64,000 nt of DNA from an uncultured Clostridium sp. (GTDB taxonomy: Bacteria > Bacillota > Clostridia > TANB77 > CAG-508). Below the pieces are notes generated by a model that was given only the letters and a program-made list of their open reading frames with translations, did no database searches and was not told the DNA's origin. The DNA is taken from positions 23,139 through 87,138 of the forward strand of contig CAOJXR010000002.1 in assembly GCA_948465565.1 (NCBI GenBank), in the 5' to 3' direction. The stretch's first letter is position 1, and each line of letters begins with the position of its first letter. A program made the position numbers and the translations under genes. Shown in pieces: positions 25,535 through 34,669 of this stretch.

Positions 25535-27322
25535 CTACATTTGTTTTAGTTGTTCTGCTAATGTCTTACTTATGCCTTTTACTTCCATTAATTCTTCAAT
25601 TGAAGCCTCTTTTATTTTTTGAATTGTACCAAAATGTTTTAATAATGCCTCTCTTTTTGCTTTTCCTATTCCTTCTATATCGTCTAATTCTGATTTAGTC
25701 ATAGCCGCTTCTCTTAGTTTTCTATGATATTCTATTGCTGTATTATGAACTTCATTTTGAAGATTAGTTATAAAGAAAAATAGGTTTTCTGATATCTCAA
25801 ACTCTTTTCTGTTTTCGTCAATTAATGCTCTAGTAGAGTGTTTGTCGTCTTTTACCATTCCATATACAGGTATCTTATTTTCTAAATCGTAAACCTGCAA
25901 TGCTCTTTTAATAGCTTTAATTTGTGTTATTCCGCCATCTGCTAATATTAAATCTGGCAACTCTCCAAATCCACCTTTAGGATTTTCTAATGAATGTTTT
26001 AATCTTCTTGTAACAACTTCTTCTGTACATCTTGGGTCGTCTTGCCCAAATACATTTTTTATTCTAAATCTTCTAGATAAATTACGTTTTATTATTCCTG
26101 CTTGCGCTACACACATTCCTGCAACAATATGAGTTCCTGAAATGTTTGAAATATCAAAACTTTCAATTTTATATGGCAATTTTTCTAAATTCAATACTTC
26201 TTTTAATTCTCTTAAAATTTCAAATTTATCTTTAGATTTATTTTCTAATGTTATTTCTGCGTTTTTTTGAGCCATTTCAACAAATCTTAGTTTTTCACCT
26301 TTTTGTGGCGCTTTCACTTCTACTTTTCTTCCAGCTTGTTTAGTTAGCCATTCTTCTATGGCTTCTTTATCTTCAATATTTTCTTGTATCATTATTTTAT
26401 TTGGAAATTCTAGTTTTCCCATGTATAATTGTTTGATAAATCCAGATAGAATTTCAGCATTTTCCATATCTTTAAGCCCATCAAAAAAGTAGTGTTCTCT
26501 ATCTATCATTTTACTTCCACGAACATAAAATACCTCTATACAAACTGATATTTCATTTTTATATAATCCAATTACGTCTATATTGTTTTCTGAAATATTT
26601 GATACTTTTTGCTTTGCTGAAATTCTTTCTATTGCTAGCATTCTGTCTCTTATGTTTGCTGCTTTTTCAAATTCTAAATTTTGAGATGCTTTTTTCATCT
26701 CGTCTTCTAGTTGTTTCATTATTTTTTGAGTCTTTCCTTCAAGAAGCATTATTATTTGATTTATTTGTATCATATATTCTTCTCTAGAAACATATTTCAT
26801 ACATGGTGCTAAACATTTTTTTATATGGTAATTAAGGCATGCCCTATCTTGAAATTTAAATGTTTTACATTGTCTTATTTGAAATTTTTCTTTTATAAAA
26901 GAAAGCATCTCTCTTGCTGCACCTGGATTTGCATATGGTCCGAAATATTTGGCTCCATCATTTTGAATTTTTCTTGTAATATATATACTTGGATATTCTT
27001 CTTTTAGTCCTATTCGTATATATGGATATGTTTTGTCATCTTTTAATAAAACATTGAATTTAGGTCTGTTTTCTTTTATCAAATTACACTCTAAAATTAA
27101 TGCTTCTGCTTCGTTGTCACATACTATGTATTCAAAATGGTCTATGAGTGATACCATATTTAAAATTCTTTGTGTTTTGTTTGTTTTTCTAAAATACTGT
27201 GTTACTCTATTTTTAAGTGATATCGCTTTTCCAACGTATATGATATCATCATCTTTATTTCTCATTATATATACACCAGGTTTTGCTGGTAATTTCTTAA
27301 TTTCTGCTTCTATATCAAACAT
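25535..27322 (-). CDS. uvrC: excinuclease ABC subunit C
   Basis: UvrC (595 residues) makes both cuts in nucleotide excision repair. The GIY-YIG nuclease at the N terminus reads GVYIMRNKDDDIIYVGKA. A UVR motif with QNLEFEKAANIRDRM follows at about 210. The RNase H-like nuclease region contains SFDISNISGTHIV and ILADGGITQIKA, and the end carries helix-hairpin-helix motifs. Length is normal. hpt lies one base upstream in the same direction. Confidence 0.96.
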   Translation of the reverse strand: MFDIEAEIKKLPAKPGVYIMRNKDDDIIYVGKAISLKNRVTQYFRKTNKTQRILNMVSLIDHFEYIVCDNEAEALILECNLIKENRPKFNVLLKDDKTYPYIRIGLKEEYPSIYITRKIQNDGAKYFGPYANPGAAREMLSFIKEKFQIRQCKTFKFQDRACLNYHIKKCLAPCMKYVSREEYMIQINQIIMLLEGKTQKIMKQLEDEMKKASQNLEFEKAANIRDRMLAIERISAKQKVSNISENNIDVIGLYKNEISVCIEVFYVRGSKMIDREHYFFDGLKDMENAEILSGFIKQLYMGKLEFPNKIMIQENIEDKEAIEEWLTKQAGRKVEVKAPQKGEKLRFVEMAQKNAEITLENKSKDKFEILRELKEVLNLEKLPYKIESFDISNISGTHIVAGMCVAQAGIIKRNLSRRFRIKNVFGQDDPRCTEEVVTRRLKHSLENPKGGFGELPDLILADGGITQIKAIKRALQVYDLENKIPVYGMVKDDKHSTRALIDENRKEFEISENLFFFITNLQNEVHNTAIEYHRKLREAAMTKSELDDIEGIGKAKREALLKHFGTIQKIKEASIEELMEVKGISKTLAEQLKQM

Positions 27323-27323
27323 T

Positions 27324-27842
27324 TTAATCCTCGCTATATGCTACATATGGTAAATTTCTGTAGTATTCTTCATAATCTAGTCCGTATCCTAACACAAATT
27401 TATTTGGAATTTCAAATCCAACATAATCTGCTTCTATTTGGACTTTTCTTCTTTCTTTTTTATTTAGTAAAGTACATATTTTCAAGCTTTCTGGTTCTTT
27501 TGTTAATAAATATTTTTTTAGTGTTTCCATTGTTATTCCAGAATCTATAATATCTTCTACTATTATTACATTTTTTCCTTTTATGTCTATATCTAAGTCT
27601 TTTTTTATTGTTAGTTCTCCTGTTGTTTCTTTATTTTTTCCATAACTTGAAACTTGAATAAATTCCATTAATAAACTATTACTGTTTATATGTTTTGAAA
27701 GGTCTATTGCAAAATATGCTGCTCCTCTTAGTACGCAAATTATAACTATTTCTTTATTTTCATAGTCTTTGGTTATTTGCTCTCCTAGCTCTACAATTCT
27801 TTTTTGTAGTTCTTGCTCGTTTATTAATGTTTTTAATTTCAT
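27324..27842 (-). CDS. hpt: hypoxanthine phosphoribosyltransferase
   Basis: This 172-residue enzyme salvages hypoxanthine or guanine with PRPP to IMP or GMP. The PRPP-binding motif VIIVEDIIDSGITM is clear, and the N-terminal VCVLRGAAYF region is present. It is adjacent to uvrC with one base between stop and start, so they are cotranscribed. A GGAGG site precedes the start. Confidence 0.95.
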   Translation of the reverse strand: MKLKTLINEQELQKRIVELGEQITKDYENKEIVIICVLRGAAYFAIDLSKHINSNSLLMEFIQVSSYGKNKETTGELTIKKDLDIDIKGKNVIIVEDIIDSGITMETLKKYLLTKEPESLKICTLLNKKERRKVQIEADYVGFEIPNKFVLGYGLDYEEYYRNLPYVAYSED

Positions 27843-27871
27843 AAATATTTTTCCTCCTTTACTACTTTAAA

Positions 27872-27895
27872 AAGGGTATGTTTTACCATACCCTT
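27872..27895 (-). terminator. terminator of the neuB-like gene
   Basis: Nine-bp arms (27872-27880 and 27887-27895) with a 6-nt loop are followed by TTTTTAAAG on the minus strand. Confidence 0.8.
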
Positions 27896-27902
27896 CTACC
27901 TG

Positions 27903-28943
27903 TTAACATATATCCTCCCACTGCAAATGATGGTTCTCTTTTATATCCTTTGCTGCTTTTTTCCATACGACCTTATATAAGTCTTCTGCTGGTATTCCTG
28001 ATTTATTTGGTCCTTTAGTCGTTAAGTCATCTCTAGTTATTATTGAACCTTTGCGTATTGGTCTTTTAGTTACTACTGTAAATGTAAGTTCTTTGAATTC
28101 ATTTTCTTCTTGTAATGCTTGTTTTTTGCCTTGTTTCATTTTTAAAATATCTTTACTATATGATATAAGCTCTTTTGCTTCCTCAGGCGTCATTGACCAA
28201 GGGATGTCTTTTCCTGGTCTATCTTTTCTATCTGTAAAATGTCTTTCTATTATTGATGCACCAAGTGCTAGTGCCGCATATGATGAATTATTGTTTAGTG
28301 TATGGTCTGATAAACCTACAATTCTATCTGGAAAATTTTCCTTTAATTCCAACATTGCATTTAGTCTTACCTTGTCTGCTGGTGTTGGATATATATTTGT
28401 GCAATGTAATATTGCGTAATTTTCATGATACCTTTCGATAGTTTTTATAGCTTTTCTTACACCTTCAATATCGTTCATTCCTGTTGACATTATTATTGGT
28501 TTTCGTGTACTTGCTACATACTCAACTAATGGATAATTGTTCATCTGTGACGAGCTAATTTTATATGCTTTAATTCCCATTCTTTCTAATCTATCTACTG
28601 CCGCAAAGGAGAACGGTGCTGATATAAAAATCATTCCCTTATTTTCTACATATTCTTTTAGCTGTCTTTCTTCATCCTCAGTTAGGCAAATCTTTTTTAA
28701 TGATTCATATAAATTCATGTCATCTATATCAATCATTTTCATTTCTTTAGCCAATGGACTTAATTCTTCATCTGGAATGTGTGTTTGATGTTTTATTATC
28801 TCAATTCTAGCGTCGCATGCAGCGTCTACCATTGCTTTTGCGACTTCTAAACTCCCTTCATGATTTATGCCTATTTCTGCGATTATCACTGGGTCATAGT
28901 CGTCGCCTATTTTTCTTCCATCGATTTCTATGTTTTTTCCCAT
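27903..28943 (-). CDS. N-acetylneuraminate synthase-family protein (NeuB/SpsE-like)
   Basis: This 346-residue protein has the NeuB TIM barrel (IIAEIGINHEGSLEVAK, IKHQTHIPDEEL, HCTNIYPTP, GLSDHT) and a C-terminal SAF domain with RPIRKGSIITRDDL. Such enzymes condense PEP with a hexosamine to a nonulosonic acid such as sialic, legionaminic or a spore-coat sugar. No other genes of that pathway are nearby, so the product is unknown. The start at 28941-28943 follows GGGGGAA; an earlier ATG at 29000 has no such site. Confidence 0.85.
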   Translation of the reverse strand: MGKNIEIDGRKIGDDYDPVIIAEIGINHEGSLEVAKAMVDAACDARIEIIKHQTHIPDEELSPLAKEMKMIDIDDMNLYESLKKICLTEDEERQLKEYVENKGMIFISAPFSFAAVDRLERMGIKAYKISSSQMNNYPLVEYVASTRKPIIMSTGMNDIEGVRKAIKTIERYHENYAILHCTNIYPTPADKVRLNAMLELKENFPDRIVGLSDHTLNNNSSYAALALGASIIERHFTDRKDRPGKDIPWSMTPEEAKELISYSKDILKMKQGKKQALQEENEFKELTFTVVTKRPIRKGSIITRDDLTTKGPNKSGIPAEDLYKVVWKKAAKDIKENHHLQWEDIC

Positions 28944-29159
28944 ATTAATTCCCCCTTTTGCTTTTGGGACTGTTTCTCCTTTACGATTGCATTTTATCAT
29001 ATATGCGTTGTTTTTTCAACATTTTTTACACTACAAAATTTTAAAATTGTATCTTTTTATTATATTTAATTTGCATTTTTTTTTCTTTTATAGTAATATA
29101 TAGAAACAATGTGAATAAATATAAAGAATAAAAAGAAAAGGAGGTTAGTTTGTTTTATA

Positions 29160-29290
29160 TTAAGCGCCAGGAACACTTGATTTCAAGCTATTATTGAAAC
29201 TTAAGATGTTCGACGAGGTTAGAGTTTATCGATTTTTTCGGCGGGTACTCTATGGCATGTTACTGTCATTAGGAAAAGTTCAAAAACTAG
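29160..29290 (+). ncRNA. glmS ribozyme: glmS ribozyme (glucosamine-6-phosphate-activated)
   Basis: The conserved core is present in order: AAGCGCCAG (29162-29170), GACGAGG (29212-29218), the segment TTATCGATTTTTTCGGCGGG, then CTCTATGGCA. Self-cleavage is expected 5' of the G at 29164. It lies in the glmS 5' leader, and glucosamine-6-phosphate would trigger cleavage and mRNA decay. The 3' limit of the P3/P4 stems is approximate. The 216 bases upstream, back to the neuB-like gene, hold a T-rich promoter region with TTGCAT/TAATAT at 29071-29099. Confidence 0.92.
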
Positions 29291-29398
29291 TAGTAATATT
29301 AGAACAATAATTTTTTCACGTAAATGTATTTTTTCACATAATATTCTAAAAAAGATATCTAAAACTGGATATCGACTATTCTACTAAGGAGGTATATT

Positions 29399-31240
29399 AT
29401 GTGTGGTATAGTAGGCTATATAGGTAATAAAAAAGCAAAACCTATATTAATAAATGGTCTTTCAAGACTTGAATATAGAGGTTATGACTCTGCTGGAGTT
29501 GCAACTTTGGAAGGCACTGATATTAGTGTTATTAAAAATAAAGGTAGAGTTGCTGAACTTGAAAAAGTTTCAGGTATAGATTCTCTTGAAGGAACTATTG
29601 GTATTGCTCACACTAGATGGGCTACTCATGGTAAGCCATCTACTGAAAATTCTCATCCTCATACTGATAACAAAAGTAAATTTGCTGTTGTACATAATGG
29701 TATTATTGAAAATTATAATGAGCTTAGAGAATTTTTAATGAAAAATGGATATACTTTTTATTCTCAAACAGATACAGAAGTTATTCCTAATTTAATTGAT
29801 TATTATTATTCAAAAGATGATAAAAATGATGATAAAAAAGTTTTAAGAGCTGTTATTTCAGCTTGTAAGGAATTACATGGAAGTTTTGCATTAGAAATTA
29901 TTTCTTCTTATCTTCCTGAAAAAATGATTATTGTTAGAAAAGATAGTCCATTGGTTATTGGAAAAACTGATACAGAAAATTATATCAGTTCTGATATTCC
30001 AGCTATTCTTTCTTATACAAAAGATTTTTATTTATTAAATGATTATGAATATGTTATTTTGTCTAAAAATTCAGCAGAATTTTATAACTCTGATTTAGAA
30101 CCAATAAAAAAAGAGTTGGTTAATATTGATTGGAATTCTTCTGCTGCTGAAAAAGATGGTTATGCTGATTTCATGTTGAAAGAAATTTATGAACAACCAA
30201 AATCAGTTAGAGAAACTATTGGTTCTAAACTTGCTCAAGATGGAACTTGTTCAATTGAAGGTTTAGAGGATTTGACAGCTGATTATTTAAAATCATTAAA
30301 TAGAATTTATATTGTAGCTTGTGGTACTGCTATGCATGCTGGTCTTGCTACAAAAGCTATATTTGAAAAACTTTGCAATATTCCAACTGAGGTTGATGTT
30401 GCTTCTGAATTTAGATATAGAGATCCATTAATAAATGAGAAAACTTTAGTTATTTTCATTAGTCAATCAGGTGAAACAGCTGATACTATTGCTGCTTTGA
30501 AACTTTCTAAATCAAAAGGAGCTAAAACTATTGCTGTTTCAAATGTAATAGGAAGTTCTATTACAAGAGAAGCTGATTATACAGTATATACTCATGCTGG
30601 ACCTGAAATAGCTGTTGCTTCAACTAAAGCTTATACTTCTCAAGTTGTTTTATTATCTATTTTAGCAATTTATTTTGCTGAAATATTAGGAATTCATTCA
30701 GACATGATTCTTGAACTTAAAAAAGATATTTTAAATTTACCTTCACAAGTTGAGGAAACTTTAAAAAATGTTGATATTATTAAAGATTTTGCAAATCGTG
30801 TCTATAAAGAAAAAGATGTGTTCTTCTTAGGTAGAGGTATTGATCAAGCTGCTGCTCTTGAAGCTTCTTTAAAATTAAAAGAAATTTCATATATTCACTC
30901 TGATGCATATGCTGCTGGTGAGTTAAAACATGGTTCTATTGCATTAATAGAAAATGGTATTACTGTTGTCGCTCTTATGACTGACCCTAGCTTAACTCCA
31001 AAAACAATTAGTAATTTACAAGAAGTTATTACAAGAGGTGCTAAAGCTTTAGTTGTAACTAATCAAAAATTGGATGATAAGGATTATGCTTGTATGATAA
31101 CTATTCCTGAAACAAATCCTCTTATCTCTCCTGTTTTATCAGTTATTCCTCTTCAACTTTTTGCTTATTATATTTCTAAGGAAAAAGGCTTGGATGTTGA
31201 TAAACCAAGAAATTTAGCAAAATCAGTTACTGTTGAGTAA
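29399..31240 (+). CDS. glmS: glutamine-fructose-6-phosphate aminotransferase
   Basis: GlmS (613 residues) makes glucosamine-6-phosphate for cell wall synthesis. The mature N-terminal Cys2 is the glutaminase nucleophile (MCGIVGYIG). The glutaminase domain (1-240) is followed by two SIS isomerase domains with ACGTAMHAG and SQSGETADT. The end DKPRNLAKSVTVE is the canonical one. GGAGG precedes the ATG. It is preceded by its ribozyme and followed by a terminator. Confidence 0.97.
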   Translation: MCGIVGYIGNKKAKPILINGLSRLEYRGYDSAGVATLEGTDISVIKNKGRVAELEKVSGIDSLEGTIGIAHTRWATHGKPSTENSHPHTDNKSKFAVVHNGIIENYNELREFLMKNGYTFYSQTDTEVIPNLIDYYYSKDDKNDDKKVLRAVISACKELHGSFALEIISSYLPEKMIIVRKDSPLVIGKTDTENYISSDIPAILSYTKDFYLLNDYEYVILSKNSAEFYNSDLEPIKKELVNIDWNSSAAEKDGYADFMLKEIYEQPKSVRETIGSKLAQDGTCSIEGLEDLTADYLKSLNRIYIVACGTAMHAGLATKAIFEKLCNIPTEVDVASEFRYRDPLINEKTLVIFISQSGETADTIAALKLSKSKGAKTIAVSNVIGSSITREADYTVYTHAGPEIAVASTKAYTSQVVLLSILAIYFAEILGIHSDMILELKKDILNLPSQVEETLKNVDIIKDFANRVYKEKDVFFLGRGIDQAAALEASLKLKEISYIHSDAYAAGELKHGSIALIENGITVVALMTDPSLTPKTISNLQEVITRGAKALVVTNQKLDDKDYACMITIPETNPLISPVLSVIPLQLFAYYISKEKGLDVDKPRNLAKSVTVE

Positions 31241-31256
31241 TTACAAAGAAAAAAAT

Positions 31257-31281
31257 AATACAAATATTAAATCAAATCAAA
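31257..31281 (+). repeat. left attachment-site candidate (attL)
   Basis: This 25-mer (AATACAAATATTAAATCAAA plus TCAAA) recurs at 40949-40973 with one mismatch. It lies between glmS and its terminator hairpin and 145 bp from the integrase stop. AT-richness lowers the certainty. Confidence 0.5.
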
Positions 31282-31289
31282 TCAATAAG

Positions 31290-31320
31290 AAGAGCTATTC
31301 TCTTACAGAGAGTAACTCTT
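31290..31320 (+). terminator. terminator after glmS
   Basis: 14-nt arms (31290-31303 and 31307-31320) with a 3-nt loop are followed by CCTTTTATTTG. Confidence 0.65.
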
Positions 31321-31425
31321 CCTTTTATTTGCCTAACTTCTCAATAATGTTCATCAATTTCCAATCAAAATCATTTATAATATACGAGCAATATACTTAT
31401 AATATACTGATACTTTCAAAAAAAA

Positions 31426-32454
31426 TTAAATCAAATCTATTGTTTCGATTAATTCTTCAAGTGTCTTATGTGTATAGACATCTGCCGTTATATCTCTTGC
31501 CGAATGTCCGTACAATTCTTTTAACACAAAGTGGATTTGCACCTGCCGAGTCGAGAAGACTAATTCCGTGTGTGTCTGCACTCGTGGGGAGTATGTACCA
31601 TTTTCAACTTTTCCATTGCATTGTTATAGTACTCTCTCCTAAAATTTTGATATGTCATTTTTTCTCCAAATTCATTATTAATTAAATATTTTTTATCTGG
31701 ATTATAATGTTGTTCTATAAATGGTAATATTTTTTTATTTATAGGAATAATTCTATTTTTCCCATTTACAGTTTTTATTCCGTCCTATCATATATCTCTC
31801 TTTAAGAAATACATTTTTGGTTTCTATTGTAAGTAATTCTCCTACTCTCATACAAGTAAATATCATTATTAACACACAATCAATATATGGTAATGTTCCA
31901 ACATATTTAAACAATTTATCAATTTCTTCTTTGGTAAATATCTTCTTTTCTTGTTTTTCATTTGTCTTTCCAAGTGATACATATCTAGGATATTCTTTTT
32001 CTACTAAATCTTGTTTTATTGCAAAGTGAAATAATTGAGACATCAATAATCGTACTGTTCTTTTAGTTGGATAATTTCTATTCATATTGTCTATAACTCC
32101 TTGTAAATGTGCAGTTCTAATGTCAATAAATCTCATATTATGAAGTTCTTTACAATATCTGAAAGCTCTTTTATAATGGTCTACTGATGTATCACTTACA
32201 TTTTTAAAATGTTCTTGTGACCATCTATCATATATATCTTTAAATGTTGCTTTAGCTTTATCAATATCATATGGATTAGTGTGGTAGTTTGATAAAGCAT
32301 CTATACATTCCTTTCGAGTTTTAAAAAATCCTATCGTTTTATATTGTTGCTTTCCTTCATCTGTAAATCCGAATAGTTATTCGTGCTTGGTATTTATTCC
32401 TACGATTTCCTTTCAATTCAATTACAGAGCCGAAATCCGATTAGGTAAACGCAC
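31426..32454 (-). CDS. int: tyrosine integrase read through six CGG +1 shift sites
   Basis: In the zero frame this gene is broken, but skipping the C of six in-frame CGG codons (32437-32439, 32430-32432, 32369-32371, 31780-31782, 31566-31568, 31508-31510) gives one complete 340-residue integrase. It has an N-terminal arm-binding start VRLPNGFGSV, a core-binding domain, and all catalytic residues: R202 (TCMRVGE), H289 and R292 (HECRHT), H315 (GHS) and Y325 (VYTH). All six shifted positions become Gly (6, 8, 28, 224, 295, 314). Total length minus six bases is an exact multiple of three and ends in TAA. GTG at 32454 follows a GGGGGG-type site. If the shifts are not real, this is a pseudogene. 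Confidence 0.8.
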
Positions 32455-32528
32455 TTTTGTTTTCCCCCCCTTTCTTAAAAATTATTTTTAATATTAAATC
32501 TTATCTTAATCAATGTAAATAGCTTGAA

Positions 32529-32736
32529 TTACTTTATTTTTAAATATTCATATAAAGCATTAGGTGCTATATAATATGTATAAGATTTTCTATTAGGCAT
32601 TTTCATTGCTACACCAAAAGGCAATATGCCTCTTTGAAGTCCGAATTCTTACAAATTGCTCTGATTTACCCATAATTCTTGCAGTTTCCTTGATGCTAAT
32701 ATTTTGTTTTTCTAATTTTTTATTTTCAATATTCAT
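32529..32736 (-). CDS. xis: excisionase (Xis-like) read through a CGG +1 shift
   Basis: From the ATG at 32734-32736 the frame reads MNIENKKLEKQNISIKETAR and then GKSEQFVRI before CGG at 32641-32643. Skipping the C gives GGA and continues GLQRGILPFGVAMKM to a stop, 68 residues in all. The motif EQFVRIGLQRG-LPFG is the hallmark of small phage and ICE excisionases with a winged-helix fold. Without the shift the frame loses this motif at its centre. AAGGA lies upstream of the start. It is just upstream of int, the usual order. Confidence 0.78.
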
Positions 32737-32956
32737 TTTTATTCGTTCCTTTCTGATTAATCAGATTGAAACGAGAATTAAAATCGAATAATTTTTATTT
32801 CAAATATATAATTTTATTAATTGGTGTGTCATTATTAATCTCTCGTTTAATTCTGTAATTATTTTTCTTTCTTCTTTTTTATGTTTTTTTACTTTATTAA
32901 TATTAATATATAAAACTAATGTAAAATTAATAAAAATAAAGTAATTTAATAACTTT

Positions 32957-33877
32957 TCAGCCACTTATGTTAAAATATTTCTCATTACTGATACCTATAA
33001 TCCTTTTTAACATATTTTCTATAAAGTCTATTGTCTCATTGTCATCTATACAATAAGGACTAACACCTAGTTCATTAAGAATAGCAATATATTCTTTAAT
33101 CGTGTTCCTATTTATCTGTTTTTTTACATTTTCCATTCCAACAAGATTAACCATTTCAACAAATTTGACAATATTTTCTTTTTTTACCTTACCATAAGAT
33201 GAATTCATAACAATATCTTTAACTTTATTAATTTTATAATAGTCTCCACTATACAGATATCCCTTCAAAGTCTTGATATACCACTCGTAAAAACTAGATT
33301 TAGTCCAATATTCTTGTAAATCCATAGGAATACCGCATTTTACTAAATTTCTTTTTATTAGAGCCTTTTTATTTTGAATTTCAAATCTTACTACACCATC
33401 AAATTTCTCTAACCCAGACTCGACAAATTTATCATAAATATTGATATTAAATGAGCCACTCTTATTATTTAAATGTACACTCGTATCATATATTTCCTTT
33501 GATTTGGCATATTTATATGATAAATCGTGTTTATGTAATAACTTCATAAAAATTCTTTTTTCATCTGGATTTAACTTAACATCAACATAATAGTCCACCC
33601 TATTAGCCATAAGCTTATAATCTTTAGTAAGCAGAACCCTGTCAGTAACTTTTCTAACCTTATCAATATAATCTAAATAGTCATTTAAGCCAATATTATC
33701 TTTTTTTAGTACTTTATGAGCATTAGTATTAATAAGCAGATAATTAGAAACTGGATAATAACGAAACATTATATTCTCTAATTGACACCACATAGAGAAA
33801 TCTTTACAACTTTTAAACAATGACCAATTTACTAAAAATGGTTGAACATTTACTAATAACCTAACTGTATCTAGCAT
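32957..33877 (-). CDS. probable replication initiation protein (gene II/X-like)
   Basis: This 306-residue protein shows a pattern like phage/plasmid replication proteins of the gene II/X group: RVDYYVDVKLNPDEKRIF, then GSFNINIYDKF, then VVRFEIQNKKALIKR. No signal peptide or membrane segment is seen. Its position, three bases from the Toprim-like gene, supports a replication module. A catalytic tyrosine cannot be assigned by eye. A relaxase-like role is the main alternative. Confidence 0.5.
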   Translation of the reverse strand: MLDTVRLLVNVQPFLVNWSLFKSCKDFSMWCQLENIMFRYYPVSNYLLINTNAHKVLKKDNIGLNDYLDYIDKVRKVTDRVLLTKDYKLMANRVDYYVDVKLNPDEKRIFMKLLHKHDLSYKYAKSKEIYDTSVHLNNKSGSFNINIYDKFVESGLEKFDGVVRFEIQNKKALIKRNLVKCGIPMDLQEYWTKSSFYEWYIKTLKGYLYSGDYYKINKVKDIVMNSSYGKVKKENIVKFVEMVNLVGMENVKKQINRNTIKEYIAILNELGVSPYCIDDNETIDFIENMLKRIIGISNEKYFNISG

Positions 33878-33880
33878 TTT

Positions 33881-34435
33881 TTATTCCCCCTTATCCATAA
33901 TTCTTTTAAACTCGTTCATAATTCTACATAATTTATGAACTTGTCTTGTATCATCAGTTCCATCATTAGTATTAACATTAATCGTTCTTATACTATTAGT
34001 AACTGCTGATAACTTGTCCATTAATTTTTCATGACTATCTTTATAATAAGATAAAATAATAACGTTTGAGTCTCTAAATAGTTCTAACATTTTATCTGAA
34101 ATATTATCTGTATCAATTCCATTTAGAATTGTAGTACAAGCTACTATCTTATATTTTTTATTTATGTAGTCAGCTATTTTTTCATTTTCTACAATTACTA
34201 CTGTTCTTCCTAACTTAATAGTCTCTAAAACGTTATATAAGTTATATAAGAGTGGAGCAGATAGATTTTTCTTTTCCTTTTTAGTTCTTACATCTAAATT
34301 AAAATAGTTACCTTTTAAAATCTCATATCTTATGTACATAGGTCTGTTAAATTTATCTACGTACGTATATTCATCTATTTTTTTATTTAAAGTTTGGACT
34401 AAGTTGTACTTTTTTTCCATTAATAATATTTCCAT
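33881..34435 (-). CDS. Toprim-like protein of the replication module
   Basis: This 184-residue protein has a segment RTVVIVENEKIADYINKKY that resembles the Toprim motif VEGEKDA with its catalytic Glu, followed by a strand NVIILSYYKDSHEKL in place of the DxD motif. The acidic pair is not conserved, so activity as a primase or nuclease is doubtful. It has no zinc domain. It probably belongs with the Rep-like protein and the DnaB-like ATPase of the same element. GGAGG precedes the start. Confidence 0.4.
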   Translation of the reverse strand: MEILLMEKKYNLVQTLNKKIDEYTYVDKFNRPMYIRYEILKGNYFNLDVRTKKEKKNLSAPLLYNLYNVLETIKLGRTVVIVENEKIADYINKKYKIVACTTILNGIDTDNISDKMLELFRDSNVIILSYYKDSHEKLMDKLSAVTNSIRTINVNTNDGTDDTRQVHKLCRIMNEFKRIMDKGE

Positions 34436-34594
34436 AATGGATACCTCCTTTTAATATTTTTTTATTTAAAAATCTTTTATTAAAACTTAACTTGTGTTAA
34501 ACATAATTTTCTCCTTTTATCATTTTTGAGCTCATAATATATATAACGTCTCTTTTCTATATACAAACAAAAAAATATTTATTCGGTTTTTATC

Positions 34595-34623
34595 TTGAAA
34601 ATAAAGAAAAAAGGTATTATAAT
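34595..34623 (+). promoter_or_regulatory. promoter of the zinc-ribbon protein gene
   Basis: TTGAAA (34595-34600), a 17-base spacer and TATAAT (34618-34623) lie 46 bp upstream of the start at 34670. The 234-bp gap between the divergent genes at 34435 and 34670 holds nothing else recognisable. Confidence 0.65.
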
Positions 34624-34669
34624 TTCTAAAAAAGTCTGAAAATATATTATAAAAAGGAGATATTTAGAT

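Noticed and set aside
31233..31685. Plus-strand open frame of 150 codons downstream of glmS
   Set aside because: It is antisense to the reconstructed integrase, starts inside glmS and has no ribosome binding site or family pattern.
31426..32454. Simple pseudogene explanation for the integrase
   Set aside because: Random decay would give different insertions, deletions and stops. All six breaks are the same event at CGG and nothing else is damaged. It remains possible if the sequence itself is wrong.
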